A DNA stretch of 22,523 bases, from positions 1-22,523 of the forward strand of contig NZ_CAPJ01000477.1 of NCBI RefSeq assembly GCF_000331775.1, given 5' to 3'. Source of the DNA: Xanthomonas translucens pv. translucens DSM 18974 (GTDB lineage: Bacteria; Pseudomonadota; Gammaproteobacteria; Xanthomonadales; Xanthomonadaceae). The number at the start of each line of letters is the position of its first letter. Position 1 is the stretch's first letter. The notes under the pieces are model-generated. The model did not search any database, was not told the origin of the DNA, and saw only the letters and a program-made list of their open reading frames with translations. Made by a program: the position numbers and the translations under genes. Of this stretch, positions 16,140-22,523 are shown piece by piece.

Positions 16140-16160
16140 AACCTCAAGGAGTAACACGAG

Positions 16161-18128
16161 ATGGCACGCGATTATACGAAGGCCGAGAACCTCGACATCA
16201 TCGAGCGAGAGGCCAAGGAACGCCACATTCCGGTCGACGATTTCATGCGTTTCGCCTATATCGAAACCGGCGGCAGGTTCAACGAGCAGGCCAGCCGCGG
16301 CCCGAACAGCGCCAAGGGCCTGTTCCAGTTCACCCCCGGCACCGCAGCGGCCTACGGGATCAGCGGCCGCGAACTGGATGCAGTGGCCAATACCGACGCC
16401 GCGGCGCGCCTGTATCAGGACAACCTGCATGCGCTGACCCGGCAGCACGACAAGGACCACCGCCCGTACCTGTCCGGCAAGCCGCAGCCCGATGGCCTGG
16501 ACATGTACATGGCGCACCAGCAGGGCGCCGGCGGCTATCGGTCGATCCAGGCCGCGGTCGCCAGCGGCAGCTTCGCGCGCGAAGACACGCGGTCGAACAT
16601 CCTCAACAACGTGCCGCGCGAAAAGGATGCGGCCGGCGCCAGGCAGTTCGAGGCCTACACCGGCAGCTCGCTGGTCGAGTTCAAGAAGATGTCCGACCAG
16701 GACATGGCCAAGACCTTCCTGAAGTACTGGGACACCAAGTTCGACCACATCGCGATCCCGGAAAAGGGCATCAAGCCGGTCACCGAGGGGCATGCCACGC
16801 AGCCGGTCCCGCCGGGCCGCATGCAGCCGCATCCGGCCGCACATCCAGCCGCACATCCGGCCGCGGCCGCCAAGCAGGACGGCCACGACGGGATCCAGCT
16901 CACCGCTGCGCACGCGATGGGCATCAAGTACGACGACGTGCAGTACGCGATCAATATCAGGGGCCACAAGCTCTACCACCCTGGCGTGGATGGCAAGCAG
17001 CTGAAGCAGGGCTACATCGATTGCTCCGGCTGGGTGTCCGAGCTGCAGAACGCCACCATGCGCGAGATCAACCAGAAGGCCGGTCACACCGTGTTCGGTC
17101 GCCAGGACATGCTGGGGCAAGGCCAGAACGGTTCCGGCGAAATCGTCAAGAAAGCCTTCGACAGTTCCGGCGTGCTGTTGCAGGGCCAGGACGTGTTCAA
17201 GCCCGGCGCGCTGAAGGAAGGCATGGTCATCGGCGTGGACGCCGGCAAGACCCAGCACGAGCACTGGAAGGGCATTGACCACATCCTGATGGTGGTGCGC
17301 GACCCGAAGAGCGGCGAGTTGCTGGTCAGCCAGTCCAGCGGCATCAAAGGCGTGAACACCCTGCCGCTGGACGATTACCTGGCCAGCCACAAGAACGCCA
17401 AGCTGTTCGTGTCCGACCCGCTGGCCAAGGCGCGTGACCTGCTGCAGGACAAGCAGCAGACGCAATGGCACAATCACAGCCAGGGCCACGACGCACGCGG
17501 TGGGCTGAAGCCGGGCGAGCAGGGTCCCGACGTGAAGGCGATGCAGCAGCGCCTGATCGAGCTCGGCATCAAGGACAACAGCGGCAAGCTGCTGAGCGGC
17601 ACCGGCTACTACGGCGACAGGACCAGGGAAGTGGTGGCCAACCTGCAGCGCGAGAAGGGCCTCGAGCCGACCGGCATCGCCGACAAGATCACCCTCGAGG
17701 CGCTGAGCAAGCTGCAGGCGCAGAGCAAGGGCGAGGCCAAGCTCAACCCGGCCGCCGCCGAAGCGCAGCGTGCCGACAATCCGCTGTTCACCCAGGCGTT
17801 GGAGAAGCTGCAGAAGCAGGGGCCGAATGGCGGTTTCAACAGCCGCGAGGAGCTGCAGCGTGCGGCCGGGCAGGTGGCGTTCGAGGCCAAGGTGGGCGGC
17901 ATGTCGCGCATCGACGACGTGGTCCACAGCACCGACGGCAAGGGCCTGATCGCGGTGGAGCGCAATCCGAACAATCCGCACGACGTGAATCACGCCTACG
18001 TGGACAAGCAGCATGCCGCGACGGTGCCGCTGGAGCAGAGCCAGCAGCAACTGGCGGCGGAAACCCAGCGCCAGGTGCAGGAGCAGACCCAGGATCAGCG
18101 TACCCAGACGCAGTCGCCGACGCGCTGA
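16161..18128 (+). CDS. X-T4SS effector: lytic transglycosylase-like + NlpC/P60-like + peptidoglycan-binding + XVIPCD
   Basis: This 655-aa antibacterial effector starts 9 nt after AAGGAG (16146-16151) and has no signal peptide, as expected for a type IV-exported protein. Domain 1 (about 10-190) resembles SLT lysozyme-like enzymes: IETGG with catalytic Glu35, SAKGLFQFTPGTAAAYG (50-66) and AHQQGAGGY (118-126). A HPAA-repeat linker (224-235) follows. Domain 2 (about 245-430) has NlpC/P60 or CHAP-like marks: YIDCSGW (Cys288), GIDHILMVV (His374) and a following polar candidate, Gln391. Domain 3 (about 450-520) is a PG_binding_1 repeat (GPDVKAMQQRL...YYGDRTREVV). Domain 4 (about 539-655) is the XVIPCD: GMSRIDDVVHS, LIAVERNPNNPHDVNHAYV and a Gln-rich tail. 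It should cleave both glycan strand and peptide stem in the target periplasm. The upstream paralogue pair is the candidate immunity. Confidence 0.88.
   Translation: MARDYTKAENLDIIEREAKERHIPVDDFMRFAYIETGGRFNEQASRGPNSAKGLFQFTPGTAAAYGISGRELDAVANTDAAARLYQDNLHALTRQHDKDHRPYLSGKPQPDGLDMYMAHQQGAGGYRSIQAAVASGSFAREDTRSNILNNVPREKDAAGARQFEAYTGSSLVEFKKMSDQDMAKTFLKYWDTKFDHIAIPEKGIKPVTEGHATQPVPPGRMQPHPAAHPAAHPAAAAKQDGHDGIQLTAAHAMGIKYDDVQYAINIRGHKLYHPGVDGKQLKQGYIDCSGWVSELQNATMREINQKAGHTVFGRQDMLGQGQNGSGEIVKKAFDSSGVLLQGQDVFKPGALKEGMVIGVDAGKTQHEHWKGIDHILMVVRDPKSGELLVSQSSGIKGVNTLPLDDYLASHKNAKLFVSDPLAKARDLLQDKQQTQWHNHSQGHDARGGLKPGEQGPDVKAMQQRLIELGIKDNSGKLLSGTGYYGDRTREVVANLQREKGLEPTGIADKITLEALSKLQAQSKGEAKLNPAAAEAQRADNPLFTQALEKLQKQGPNGGFNSREELQRAAGQVAFEAKVGGMSRIDDVVHSTDGKGLIAVERNPNNPHDVNHAYVDKQHAATVPLEQSQQQLAAETQRQVQEQTQDQRTQTQSPTR
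16830..16865 (+). repeat. 12-bp tandem repeat in the effector linker
   Basis: Three adjacent 12-nt units (CATCCGGCCGCA, CATCCAGCCGCA, CATCCGGCCGCG) encode a His-Pro-Ala-Ala repeat between the two catalytic domains. Unit number could vary between strains by slippage without frameshift. Confidence 0.7.
17775..18098 (+). repeat. XVIPCD-coding direct repeat, copy 1
   Basis: It codes for residues 539-646 of effector 1. It matches 20179-20502 of effector 2 codon for codon without gaps; about 88 of 108 residues are identical by hand count. Confidence 0.75.
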
Positions 18129-18144
18129 TGCGTGTCGCCGCCAT

Positions 18145-18179
18145 CGGCTGCCGCCGACAGGCGTGTCGGACGGCAGCCG
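18145..18179 (+). terminator. 15-bp hairpin after effector 1
   Basis: CGGCTGCCG (18145-18153) pairs with CGGCAGCCG (18171-18179), and inside it CCGACA (18154-18159) pairs with TGTCGG (18164-18169), with a GGCG loop and one bulged A. It starts 17 nt after the stop. There is no T-tract, but the stem is exceptionally stable. Confidence 0.5.
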
Positions 18180-18368
18180 GCGCTGGTTCGCTCATCGATC
18201 GGGCAGGCGTCCGACGCGTGCTTGCAGCTGCATGGCTCTTCCGTCTACCGACGCTGGTGTCGGTGGTTGGGTGTTGTGCGCGAAGTGACCGATCGTGCCT
18301 TCGAAGTGGATTTGCGGACGGGAGCGTGTTTCACACATCTCTGTTTTGGCTGCAATCTTGCAGGCTTG

Positions 18369-18394
18369 CGCGTCGCGACTGAAGTCGCTCCCAC
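18369..18394. repeat. Single REP-like palindrome
   Basis: CGTCGCGACTGAAGTCGCTC followed by CCACAG is the reverse complement of the 'TGTGGGAGCGACTTCAGTCGCGAC' class of xanthomonad palindrome. No inverted partner is nearby. Confidence 0.6.
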
Positions 18395-18560
18395 AGTGAG
18401 GGCGTTTCGCGGCTATCGAGACACCGTTGGCAGCCTGTGTGCGTTGTTTGAACGGCCGTGCAGCGGTGGCGTCGCAATCCGACGATCCGATGGACACTGT
18501 TTCGACGATCGTTTAGAACTGCTCTCCCTCACACGCATCAGCACAAGGCGAATTCCAACA

Positions 18561-19115
18561 GTGGCCATCGTCAAGCTTCTTCCTGTTTCCTGCCTGCTCG
18601 CGCTGTGCGCTGTAACTGCGGCGTGTAACGGCGGGTCTTCCACTCCGGCGCCGACGGCGGCATCCACCGCCGCCGCTGCGCCAGCGGCCACGCCGGCGCC
18701 GGCACCCACTACGGGCGATGCGCCTGCGGCGAATGCGCAAGCGCCGAGCGCGCCGTCCACCCAGGCGGATGCCGCCGCCAAACCATCGAAACCTTCAGGA
18801 GAAACCGTCGTGCTGCGACCTTCCTATGACGCATGCATCAGCGCCGCTGCCGGCGTGACACCGACGATGCAGGACTGCATCGACACCGAATACGCCTACC
18901 AGGATGACCGCCTGAACACGGTCTACAAGGCGCTGATGGCCAAGCTGGGCGATGCGGAAAAGCACACCCTGCGCGAACAGCAGCGCATCTGGATCGCCGA
19001 GCGCGACGAGAAGTGTTTCTACGATCCCGACAGCGGGCAGGCGGGGCGCGTGGATGCCGCCGAATGCCGTCTGGACATGACCGCCAAGCGCGCGGACGAG
19101 CTGGCAGCGCGCTGA
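18561..19115 (+). CDS. LprI-family (DUF1311) lipoprotein, candidate lysozyme-inhibitor immunity protein
   Basis: The 184-aa periplasmic lipoprotein begins at GTG (18561), weakly preceded by AAGGCG. This start gives MAIVKLLPVSCLLALCAVTA and lipobox TAAC with Cys22; earlier in-frame codons produce nonsense. A long Ala/Pro/Thr linker (23-80) tethers a DUF1311/LprI domain (about 88-184). That domain has its spaced cysteines 92, 106, 152 and 169 and the pattern LNTVYKAL...LREQQRIWIAERDEKC. LprI of Mycobacterium tuberculosis is a lysozyme inhibitor. The gene ends 49 bp before the muramidase-like effector 2 on the same strand, so it is the natural immunity partner that protects the producer and its siblings. 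Two disulfides are expected. The family call is strong; the immunity role is inferred from family plus position. Confidence 0.82.
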   Translation: MAIVKLLPVSCLLALCAVTAACNGGSSTPAPTAASTAAAAPAATPAPAPTTGDAPAANAQAPSAPSTQADAAAKPSKPSGETVVLRPSYDACISAAAGVTPTMQDCIDTEYAYQDDRLNTVYKALMAKLGDAEKHTLREQQRIWIAERDEKCFYDPDSGQAGRVDAAECRLDMTAKRADELAAR

Positions 19116-19164
19116 TTCCTGCAGTGGTTTTTGCGACACAACTTTTTAGACAAGGAGATGGACG

Positions 19165-20544
19165 ATGAGCGACAAGGATTGGGAACTGGGTCAGACCTCG
19201 AAGCATTACGAAACCGGCGGGCGCGGCGCAAGCACGGTGTCCTCCGGCATCGACGATCCCGGCGGCGTGTCCTACGGTTCCTATCAGATGACCTCCCAGG
19301 TCAAGACCAAGGAAGGCACGGTCATCGTGGGCGGGACCGTCGCGGCCTTCGTGAAGGACAGCAAGTACGCCGACGACTTCGCCGGCCTGAAGCCGGGCTC
19401 GGCCGACTTCAGCGCGAAGTGGAAGGAGCTGGCCAGGACCGACGACAGCTTCGCGCAGGAACAGCACGACTACATCAAGCGCACGCACTACGACAAGCTG
19501 GTCGACCGGTTGCAGGACAAGGGCCTGGCCCTGTCCGATCGCGGTCCGGCGGTGCAGGACGCACTGTGGAGCACCGCGGTCCAGTACGGCCCCGGCAGCG
19601 ACAAGAAGCCGGGCGGCTCGGGCGTGTTCCTGAAGGGGATGGAAGAGACGTTCGGCAAGGACTATGACCTGTCCAAGCTCTCCGACAAGGACATCGTCGG
19701 CGCGGTGCAGGATTACAAGGCCGAGCACGTCAAGGCACTGTTCCCGCGGGTGGAGAAGCAACGGACCCTGGATTCGTTGCAGAACCGCGCCGAGAACGAG
19801 AAGGCGGACCTGCTCACGCTGGCCGACCAGGACAAGACGCTCACCAGGACCGGCGAGCCGCCGGCCAGGCATGAGCGCGCCGCGCAAGCGCACAAGTCGC
19901 ACGGCGGCAACGGCCCGCATGCGGCCAATGGCGACGGCGTGCTCACGCGCAACGAGCAGGGCGCTGCGGTGAAGGACATGCAGGAGAAGCTGTCCAAGCT
20001 CGGTTACCTGGACGGGAAGGACGCCATCGGCAGCTACGGTCCGAAGACCGAAGCGGCGGTGGAGAAATTCCAGCAGGACAACCGCCTCAAGGGCGTGGAC
20101 GGCAAGGCCGGCCCGGAGACGCTCGCGTCCATCGACAAGAGCCTGCAACGGCAGCAGGGCGTGGACCAGTTGCGCCGCGACAATCCGATGTTCGACCAGG
20201 CGGTCAGGCAACTGGAAAAGCAGGGGCCGAACGGCGGCTTCGGCAGCCGCGAGGAGATGCAGCGCGCCGCAGGCCAGGTCGCGTTCGAGGCCAAGGTCAA
20301 CGGCATGTCGCGCATCGACGATCTGGTCCACAGCACCGACGGCAAGGGCATGATCGCGGTGGAGCGCAACCTGAACAACCCGCACGACCTGAACCTCGCC
20401 TACGTGAATCGGCAGCAGGCCGCCACGGTGCCTCTGGAGCAGAGCCAGCAGCAGCTGGCGTCCGAAACCCAGCGCCAGACGCAGGAGCAAATCCAGGACC
20501 AGCAGCGCACCCAGGCGCAAGCGGTGCCATCGCAAGGGCGTTGA
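19165..20544 (+). CDS. X-T4SS effector: muramidase-like domain + peptidoglycan-binding + XVIPCD
   Basis: This 459-aa effector starts 7 nt after AAGGAG (19152-19157) and has no signal peptide. An alternative ATG at 19158 is out of frame. Residues 1-195 resemble the lysozyme-like or chitosanase-like domain seen in phage and VgrG-related enzymes: YETGG with probable catalytic Glu16, IDDPGG (29-34, candidate second acid) and VSYGSYQM (35-42). A PG_binding_1 domain (about 262-325) carries GAAVKDMQEKLSKLGYL and YGPKTEAAVEKFQ. The XVIPCD (339-459) has GMSRIDDLVHS, MIAVERNLNNPHDLNLAYV and a Gln-rich end. It should be delivered by the T4SS coupling protein VirD4 into rival cells and cut glycan strands. 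The LprI-type lipoprotein immediately upstream supports a lysozyme-like activity. The bond cleaved is not certain. Confidence 0.87.
   Translation: MSDKDWELGQTSKHYETGGRGASTVSSGIDDPGGVSYGSYQMTSQVKTKEGTVIVGGTVAAFVKDSKYADDFAGLKPGSADFSAKWKELARTDDSFAQEQHDYIKRTHYDKLVDRLQDKGLALSDRGPAVQDALWSTAVQYGPGSDKKPGGSGVFLKGMEETFGKDYDLSKLSDKDIVGAVQDYKAEHVKALFPRVEKQRTLDSLQNRAENEKADLLTLADQDKTLTRTGEPPARHERAAQAHKSHGGNGPHAANGDGVLTRNEQGAAVKDMQEKLSKLGYLDGKDAIGSYGPKTEAAVEKFQQDNRLKGVDGKAGPETLASIDKSLQRQQGVDQLRRDNPMFDQAVRQLEKQGPNGGFGSREEMQRAAGQVAFEAKVNGMSRIDDLVHSTDGKGMIAVERNLNNPHDLNLAYVNRQQAATVPLEQSQQQLASETQRQTQEQIQDQQRTQAQAVPSQGR
20179..20502 (+). repeat. XVIPCD-coding direct repeat, copy 2
   Basis: It codes for residues 339-446 of effector 2 and pairs with copy 1 at 17775-18098 in the same orientation, 2.4 kb apart. 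Confidence 0.75.
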
Positions 20545-20551
20545 TCCCCAT

Positions 20552-20574
20552 GCGCCGGCGCTGGTCGCCGGCGC
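20552..20574 (+). terminator. Hairpin after effector 2
   Basis: GCGCCGGC (20552-20559) pairs perfectly with GCCGGCGC (20567-20574) across a 7-nt loop, 8 nt beyond the stop. There is no T-tract. The remaining bases up to 20818 hold nothing recognisable. Confidence 0.45.
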
Positions 20575-20818
20575 CACCGCGCAGCAACAGCTGTCAGCCC
20601 GGGTTCACCGGGCTGGTGGCCCACGTCGCGCGTGCGGAGGGAACCGCCACGGCGCCTTCGCTGATGGCCCGCGCCGGTAACCGCCAGCGCCTGCTGCGCG
20701 CGATGGCGGCGCTACCCGCTGGAATGGTGGCATTACACCTTGCAGCCCGAGCCCAGTTCCGGCACCGCCGCCGACGTACCGGTACGCTGGGCGTTCTTTT
20801 GCTTCATAGGCCAAGCTC

Positions 20819-21016
20819 ATGTCCGGCATGCACAGCTTCATCGACCTGCAGTGCCCGTATTGCGGCGAATGGATCGACCTGGCGCTGGACCCGTCGGTCG
20901 AGGCGCAGCAGTACGTGGAGGATTGCCAGGTCTGTTGCCGGCCGATGCTGGTGAGCGTGCGCTGGGACGAAGACGGCGCGCCGGTGGTGAGCGTCAGCGC
21001 CGAAAACGATGGTTAG
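20819..21016 (+). CDS. CPXCG-motif cysteine-rich zinc-ribbon protein
   Basis: The 65-aa protein starts MSGMHSFIDL with TAGG about 8 nt upstream. It contains CPYCG (Cys12, Cys15) and a second pair CQVC (Cys36, Cys39) plus Cys40, a compact zinc ribbon of the small CPXCG family. Those proteins are typically about 60-70 residues and have no known function. The remainder is acidic (RWDEDGAPVVSVSAEND). No operon partner is evident; the next gene starts about 200 bp downstream. Confidence 0.8.
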   Translation: MSGMHSFIDLQCPYCGEWIDLALDPSVEAQQYVEDCQVCCRPMLVSVRWDEDGAPVVSVSAENDG

Positions 21017-21223
21017 CGCGTTTGCGCAGCTGGGCTGGCGGCGACGGAACGGTTGTGGGGCAGACGTCACGCGGCTGCGGGACATCCGTCGCCACCGTCG
21101 CTCCCGATAGAGCCTGCCGCGACCATGCATCCACGCGCTGCCGGCATTGCCCTGCGGGGGGCGCACACACGGCCAGCCGCACCCCCTAGACTGGCGCTCT
21201 GCTCGACTACAGGAAGCACCGCC

Positions 21224-21613
21224 ATGAACCTGCCGCTGCACTTCGGCCTGCTGGGCTCGCTCGAAGCCGGGCTGATCGCGCTTGCGCTCGGGTTCCTGAT
21301 CTATGCGCTGTGGCACCGCTTGTGCCGCTGGCTACAGTGGTCGGAGGGCCATGCGCTGGGGTGGTCGTGCCTGATCGCGGTGGCCGTGTCCGCCGGGATC
21401 GACTGCTGGAACTTGTTCTACACCGGCATCGTGCGCCTGGAGTCGCCGTTGTACGCGCGCTTGGCGTTGGCCAACATCCACGATCCGAACGAATTGGGTT
21501 CGCGGGTCGTGCTGGAAGTGTCCGGCGCGCTCGCCGGTGTGGCGCTGGCGTGGGTCGCGTTCAGTTCGCGTTCAAGCGAAAAATCCGCCGACGGCGAGCA
21601 CGAGATCAGCTGA
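21224..21613 (+). CDS. Small membrane protein of unknown function
   Basis: The 129-aa protein starts at MNLPLHFGLLG with an AGGAA site (21211-21215) 8 nt upstream. Three hydrophobic segments are visible (about 8-28, 45-65, 95-113). A basic Trp-rich loop (HRLCRWLQW) and a polar loop (ANIHDPNELGSRV) lie between, and the tail is charged (SEKSADGEHE). A TAGACT -10-like box lies at 21187-21192. No family is recognised. The in-frame extension to 21053 is excluded because it has no ribosome-binding site and would cross the likely promoter. Confidence 0.6.
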   Translation: MNLPLHFGLLGSLEAGLIALALGFLIYALWHRLCRWLQWSEGHALGWSCLIAVAVSAGIDCWNLFYTGIVRLESPLYARLALANIHDPNELGSRVVLEVSGALAGVALAWVAFSSRSSEKSADGEHEIS

Positions 21614-21705
21614 AACACACGCTTTTTTTTCAAGTTCCGAACACCTCGAACGAAGGCCTTACCGCAGGCTCACCGGGTCCTAACCAAGTCGGTAGCGCAT
21701 GTGTT

Positions 21706-21743
21706 CCCCGCGGTGGTTAACGAAGCGTTGCGTGGGGTTTTTT
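21706..21743 (+). terminator. Rho-independent terminator
   Basis: CCCCGCG (21706-21712) pairs with CGTGGGG (21731-21737), including one G-U pair. An inner AACG/CGTT stem reinforces it, and TTTTTT follows (21738-21743). It sits 93 bp after the membrane-protein gene and 99 bp before the EF-hand gene. An earlier T8 run at 21623-21630 has no good stem. Confidence 0.6.
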
Positions 21744-21774
21744 GCAGGGGAATGGATTCAGCCTGGCACCGGCA

Positions 21775-21816
21775 GGGTGTGGTCATGCACCGGATTTGAC
21801 CGGGCATGCCACACCC
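21775..21816 (+). promoter_or_regulatory. Long stem-loop in the leader of the EF-hand gene
   Basis: GGGTGTGG (21775-21782), CATGC (21784-21788) and CCGG (21790-21793) pair in order with CCGG (21800-21803), GCATG (21804-21808) and CCACACCC (21809-21816). That makes 17 bp with single bulged T and A and a 6-nt loop. It ends 10 nt before AAGGAG and could modulate translation or mRNA stability. Confidence 0.5.
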
Positions 21817-21841
21817 GAGAGAGCACAAGGAGACCACCCAC

Positions 21842-22198
21842 ATGAACATTCGCAACCGCACCCCGCTGATCGGTATCGCCGCCATTCTCGCTGCAGCGCT
21901 GGCGCTGCCGGCCTTCGCCCAGGACGCGCAGAGCGATGCCGCGACGCAGGCGCAGTCGCCCACCAGCGCGACCGGCCAGTCTGCGCAGTCGAGCGCTTCG
22001 GGCGGCGGCCAGACCTGGGCGGATGTCGACACCGATAGCGATGGCGCCATCACCAAGCAGGAGGCACAGGTCAACGCAGGCCTCAGCCAGATCTTTGCGC
22101 AGGCCGATGCCGATCACAATGGCAAGCTGACCCCAGACGAATACAAGGCCTATGTGGCCAAGCAGCAGGGCGGCGCGGCCGGCAGCAACGGCCAGTAA
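21842..22198 (+). CDS. Secreted EF-hand calcium-binding protein
   Basis: This 118-aa periplasmic or secreted protein has AAGGAG 9 nt before the ATG and a clear signal peptide (ILAAALALPAFAQ, cleavage about 26/27). After a Gln/Ser/Ala-rich linker (28-57) come two EF-hand loops. Loop 1 is DTDSDGAITKQE (63-74) and loop 2 is DADHNGKLTPDE (89-100); both have acidic or Asn ligands at positions 1, 3 and 5 and the closing Glu. The intervening helix is NAGLSQIFAQA. Small exported EF-hand proteins of this kind are common in Xanthomonas; partners are unknown. It has its own leader between an upstream terminator and the start. Confidence 0.85.
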   Translation: MNIRNRTPLIGIAAILAAALALPAFAQDAQSDAATQAQSPTSATGQSAQSSASGGGQTWADVDTDSDGAITKQEAQVNAGLSQIFAQADADHNGKLTPDEYKAYVAKQQGGAAGSNGQ

Positions 22199-22225
22199 CG
22201 CAAGCATCGGCAACTCGCTGCGATA

Positions 22226-22251
22226 GCACGCGCTTGCATGAGGGCGCGTGC
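22226..22251 (+). terminator. Perfect 8-bp hairpin after the EF-hand gene
   Basis: GCACGCGC (22226-22233) pairs with GCGCGTGC (22244-22251) across a 10-nt loop, 27 nt beyond the stop. There is no T-run. Confidence 0.4.
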
Positions 22252-22312
22252 CTATCCGGCACGAGGCGGCCGCAACTGCGGTCCTCGCAGCGAACGCAAC
22301 CGACGAGTGAAC

Positions 22313-22335
22313 AAGGGCGGCCTGGTGTCGCCCTT
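22313..22335. terminator. Second hairpin before the last gene
   Basis: AAGGGCG (22313-22319) pairs with CGCCCTT (22329-22335) with a 9-nt loop, followed by CGTTATGT, a weak T-rich tail. It could finish termination of the EF-hand transcript. Confidence 0.4.
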
Positions 22336-22424
22336 CGTTATGTGTGGTTCGACTGAAACCGGGACGGCCTTGCGGGGCCGCGCGGTGTAGGGTAGTCGCC
22401 ATTCGTTGTTGGATGGGCCGTGCC

Positions 22425-22523
22425 ATGACCGCTTCACGCCGCTCGCTGCGCCTGTGCCTGGCCTCGCTGCTTGCCGCGCTTGCCGCCAGCGGCACGGCCG
22501 CAGCGCAGCAGGATCCTGCCGCC
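22425..22523 (+). CDS. N-terminus of an exported protein, cut by window end
   Basis: Thirty-three codons are visible from the ATG at 22425. They form a signal peptide: basic start (MTASRRSLRL), hydrophobic core (CLASLLAALAASG) and an Ala-x-Ala-type cleavage region (TAAAQQ). The mature protein lies beyond the window, so its function is unknown. The ribosome-binding site is weak (TTGGATGG). Confidence 0.6.
   Translation, partial: MTASRRSLRLCLASLLAALAASGTAAAQQDPAA

Larger units (their letters stand above)
18129..18560. other. Intergenic region between effector 1 and the LprI-like immunity gene
   Basis: These 432 bp contain no gene. They hold a very stable hairpin (18145-18179) after effector 1 and one REP-like palindrome (18369-18394). 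A frame reading through to the immunity gene from 18132 is open but crosses both structures, and its product shows no protein-like features before the GTG at 18561. Confidence 0.55.

Noticed and set aside
16861..16893. Possible CRISPR-like or regulatory repeat near the HPAA segment
   Set aside because: Only three contiguous 12-bp units without spacers, in frame within a coding region.
15969..18050. 693-codon minus-strand frame opposite effector 1
   Set aside because: Mirror of a strongly coding gene with catalytic motifs; the antisense product has no recognisable feature beyond Leu/Val/His bias.
18132..18560. N-terminal extension of the LprI-like gene to an upstream ATG
   Set aside because: It crosses a 15-bp hairpin and a REP-like element, and it would bury the signal peptide and lipobox that start at the GTG at 18561.
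20541..20954. 137-codon frame overlapping the CPXCG gene
   Set aside because: It begins in the terminator hairpin and is Arg/Ala-rich; the overlapping CPXCG frame has a clear zinc motif.

Overview
The window looks like part of the chromosome of Xanthomonas or a close relative in the Xanthomonadaceae. The DNA is GC-rich. It carries scattered palindromes of the 'GGAGCGGCTTCAGCCGCGAC' type typical of that group. Two proteins end in the glutamine-rich XVIPCD tail that marks substrates of the xanthomonad bacteria-killing type IV secretion system (X-T4SS). No mobile element, tRNA, rRNA or CRISPR array was seen.

Layout, left to right. (1) 1-4.9 kb: a GH3 glycosidase cut by the window edge, a secreted PQQ-type sugar dehydrogenase, a REP-like palindrome pair, and three small genes of unknown function (one soluble, two membrane-associated). 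(2) 5.0-9.5 kb, minus strand: an NlpC/P60 endopeptidase and a dipeptide epimerase overlap by ATGA (a ykfC/ykfB-like murein peptide pair). After a 379-bp gap come a 5'-truncated L,D-transpeptidase fragment and an APC permease, also joined by an ATGA overlap. (3) 9.9-12.7 kb: a divergent TonB-dependent receptor. The two directions have back-to-back promoters with perfect TTGACA boxes. (4) 13.0-20.5 kb, plus strand: an AmiD-like amidase lipoprotein, then a cell-wall-toxin region. It holds a lipoprotein, its leaderless paralogue, a 655-aa T4SS effector with two different murein-cleaving domains, an LprI-like lysozyme-inhibitor lipoprotein, and a second, 459-aa T4SS effector with a muramidase-like domain. 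(5) 20.8-22.5 kb: a CPXCG zinc-ribbon protein, a small membrane protein, a periplasmic EF-hand protein with a highly structured leader, and the start of another secreted protein.

The standout system is the effector region. Each toxin lies directly downstream of a candidate immunity gene. Effector 1 (16161-18128) combines a lytic-transglycosylase-like domain, an NlpC/P60-like domain, a peptidoglycan-binding domain and the XVIPCD tail. Upstream are two paralogues of an uncharacterised protein. The first is a lipoprotein with a Cys pair; the second, next to the toxin, has lost both the signal peptide and every cysteine, as expected of a cytoplasmic protein. Effector 2 (19165-20544) follows an LprI-family lipoprotein. 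The two XVIPCD tails are about 81% identical in protein and form a direct repeat that could recombine.

Many of the genes act on murein: endopeptidase, epimerase, L,D-transpeptidase remnant, amidase and two toxins. Housekeeping turnover and interbacterial attack therefore sit side by side. The T4SS apparatus itself is not in the window. Functional statements come from motif reading by eye; no database search was run.
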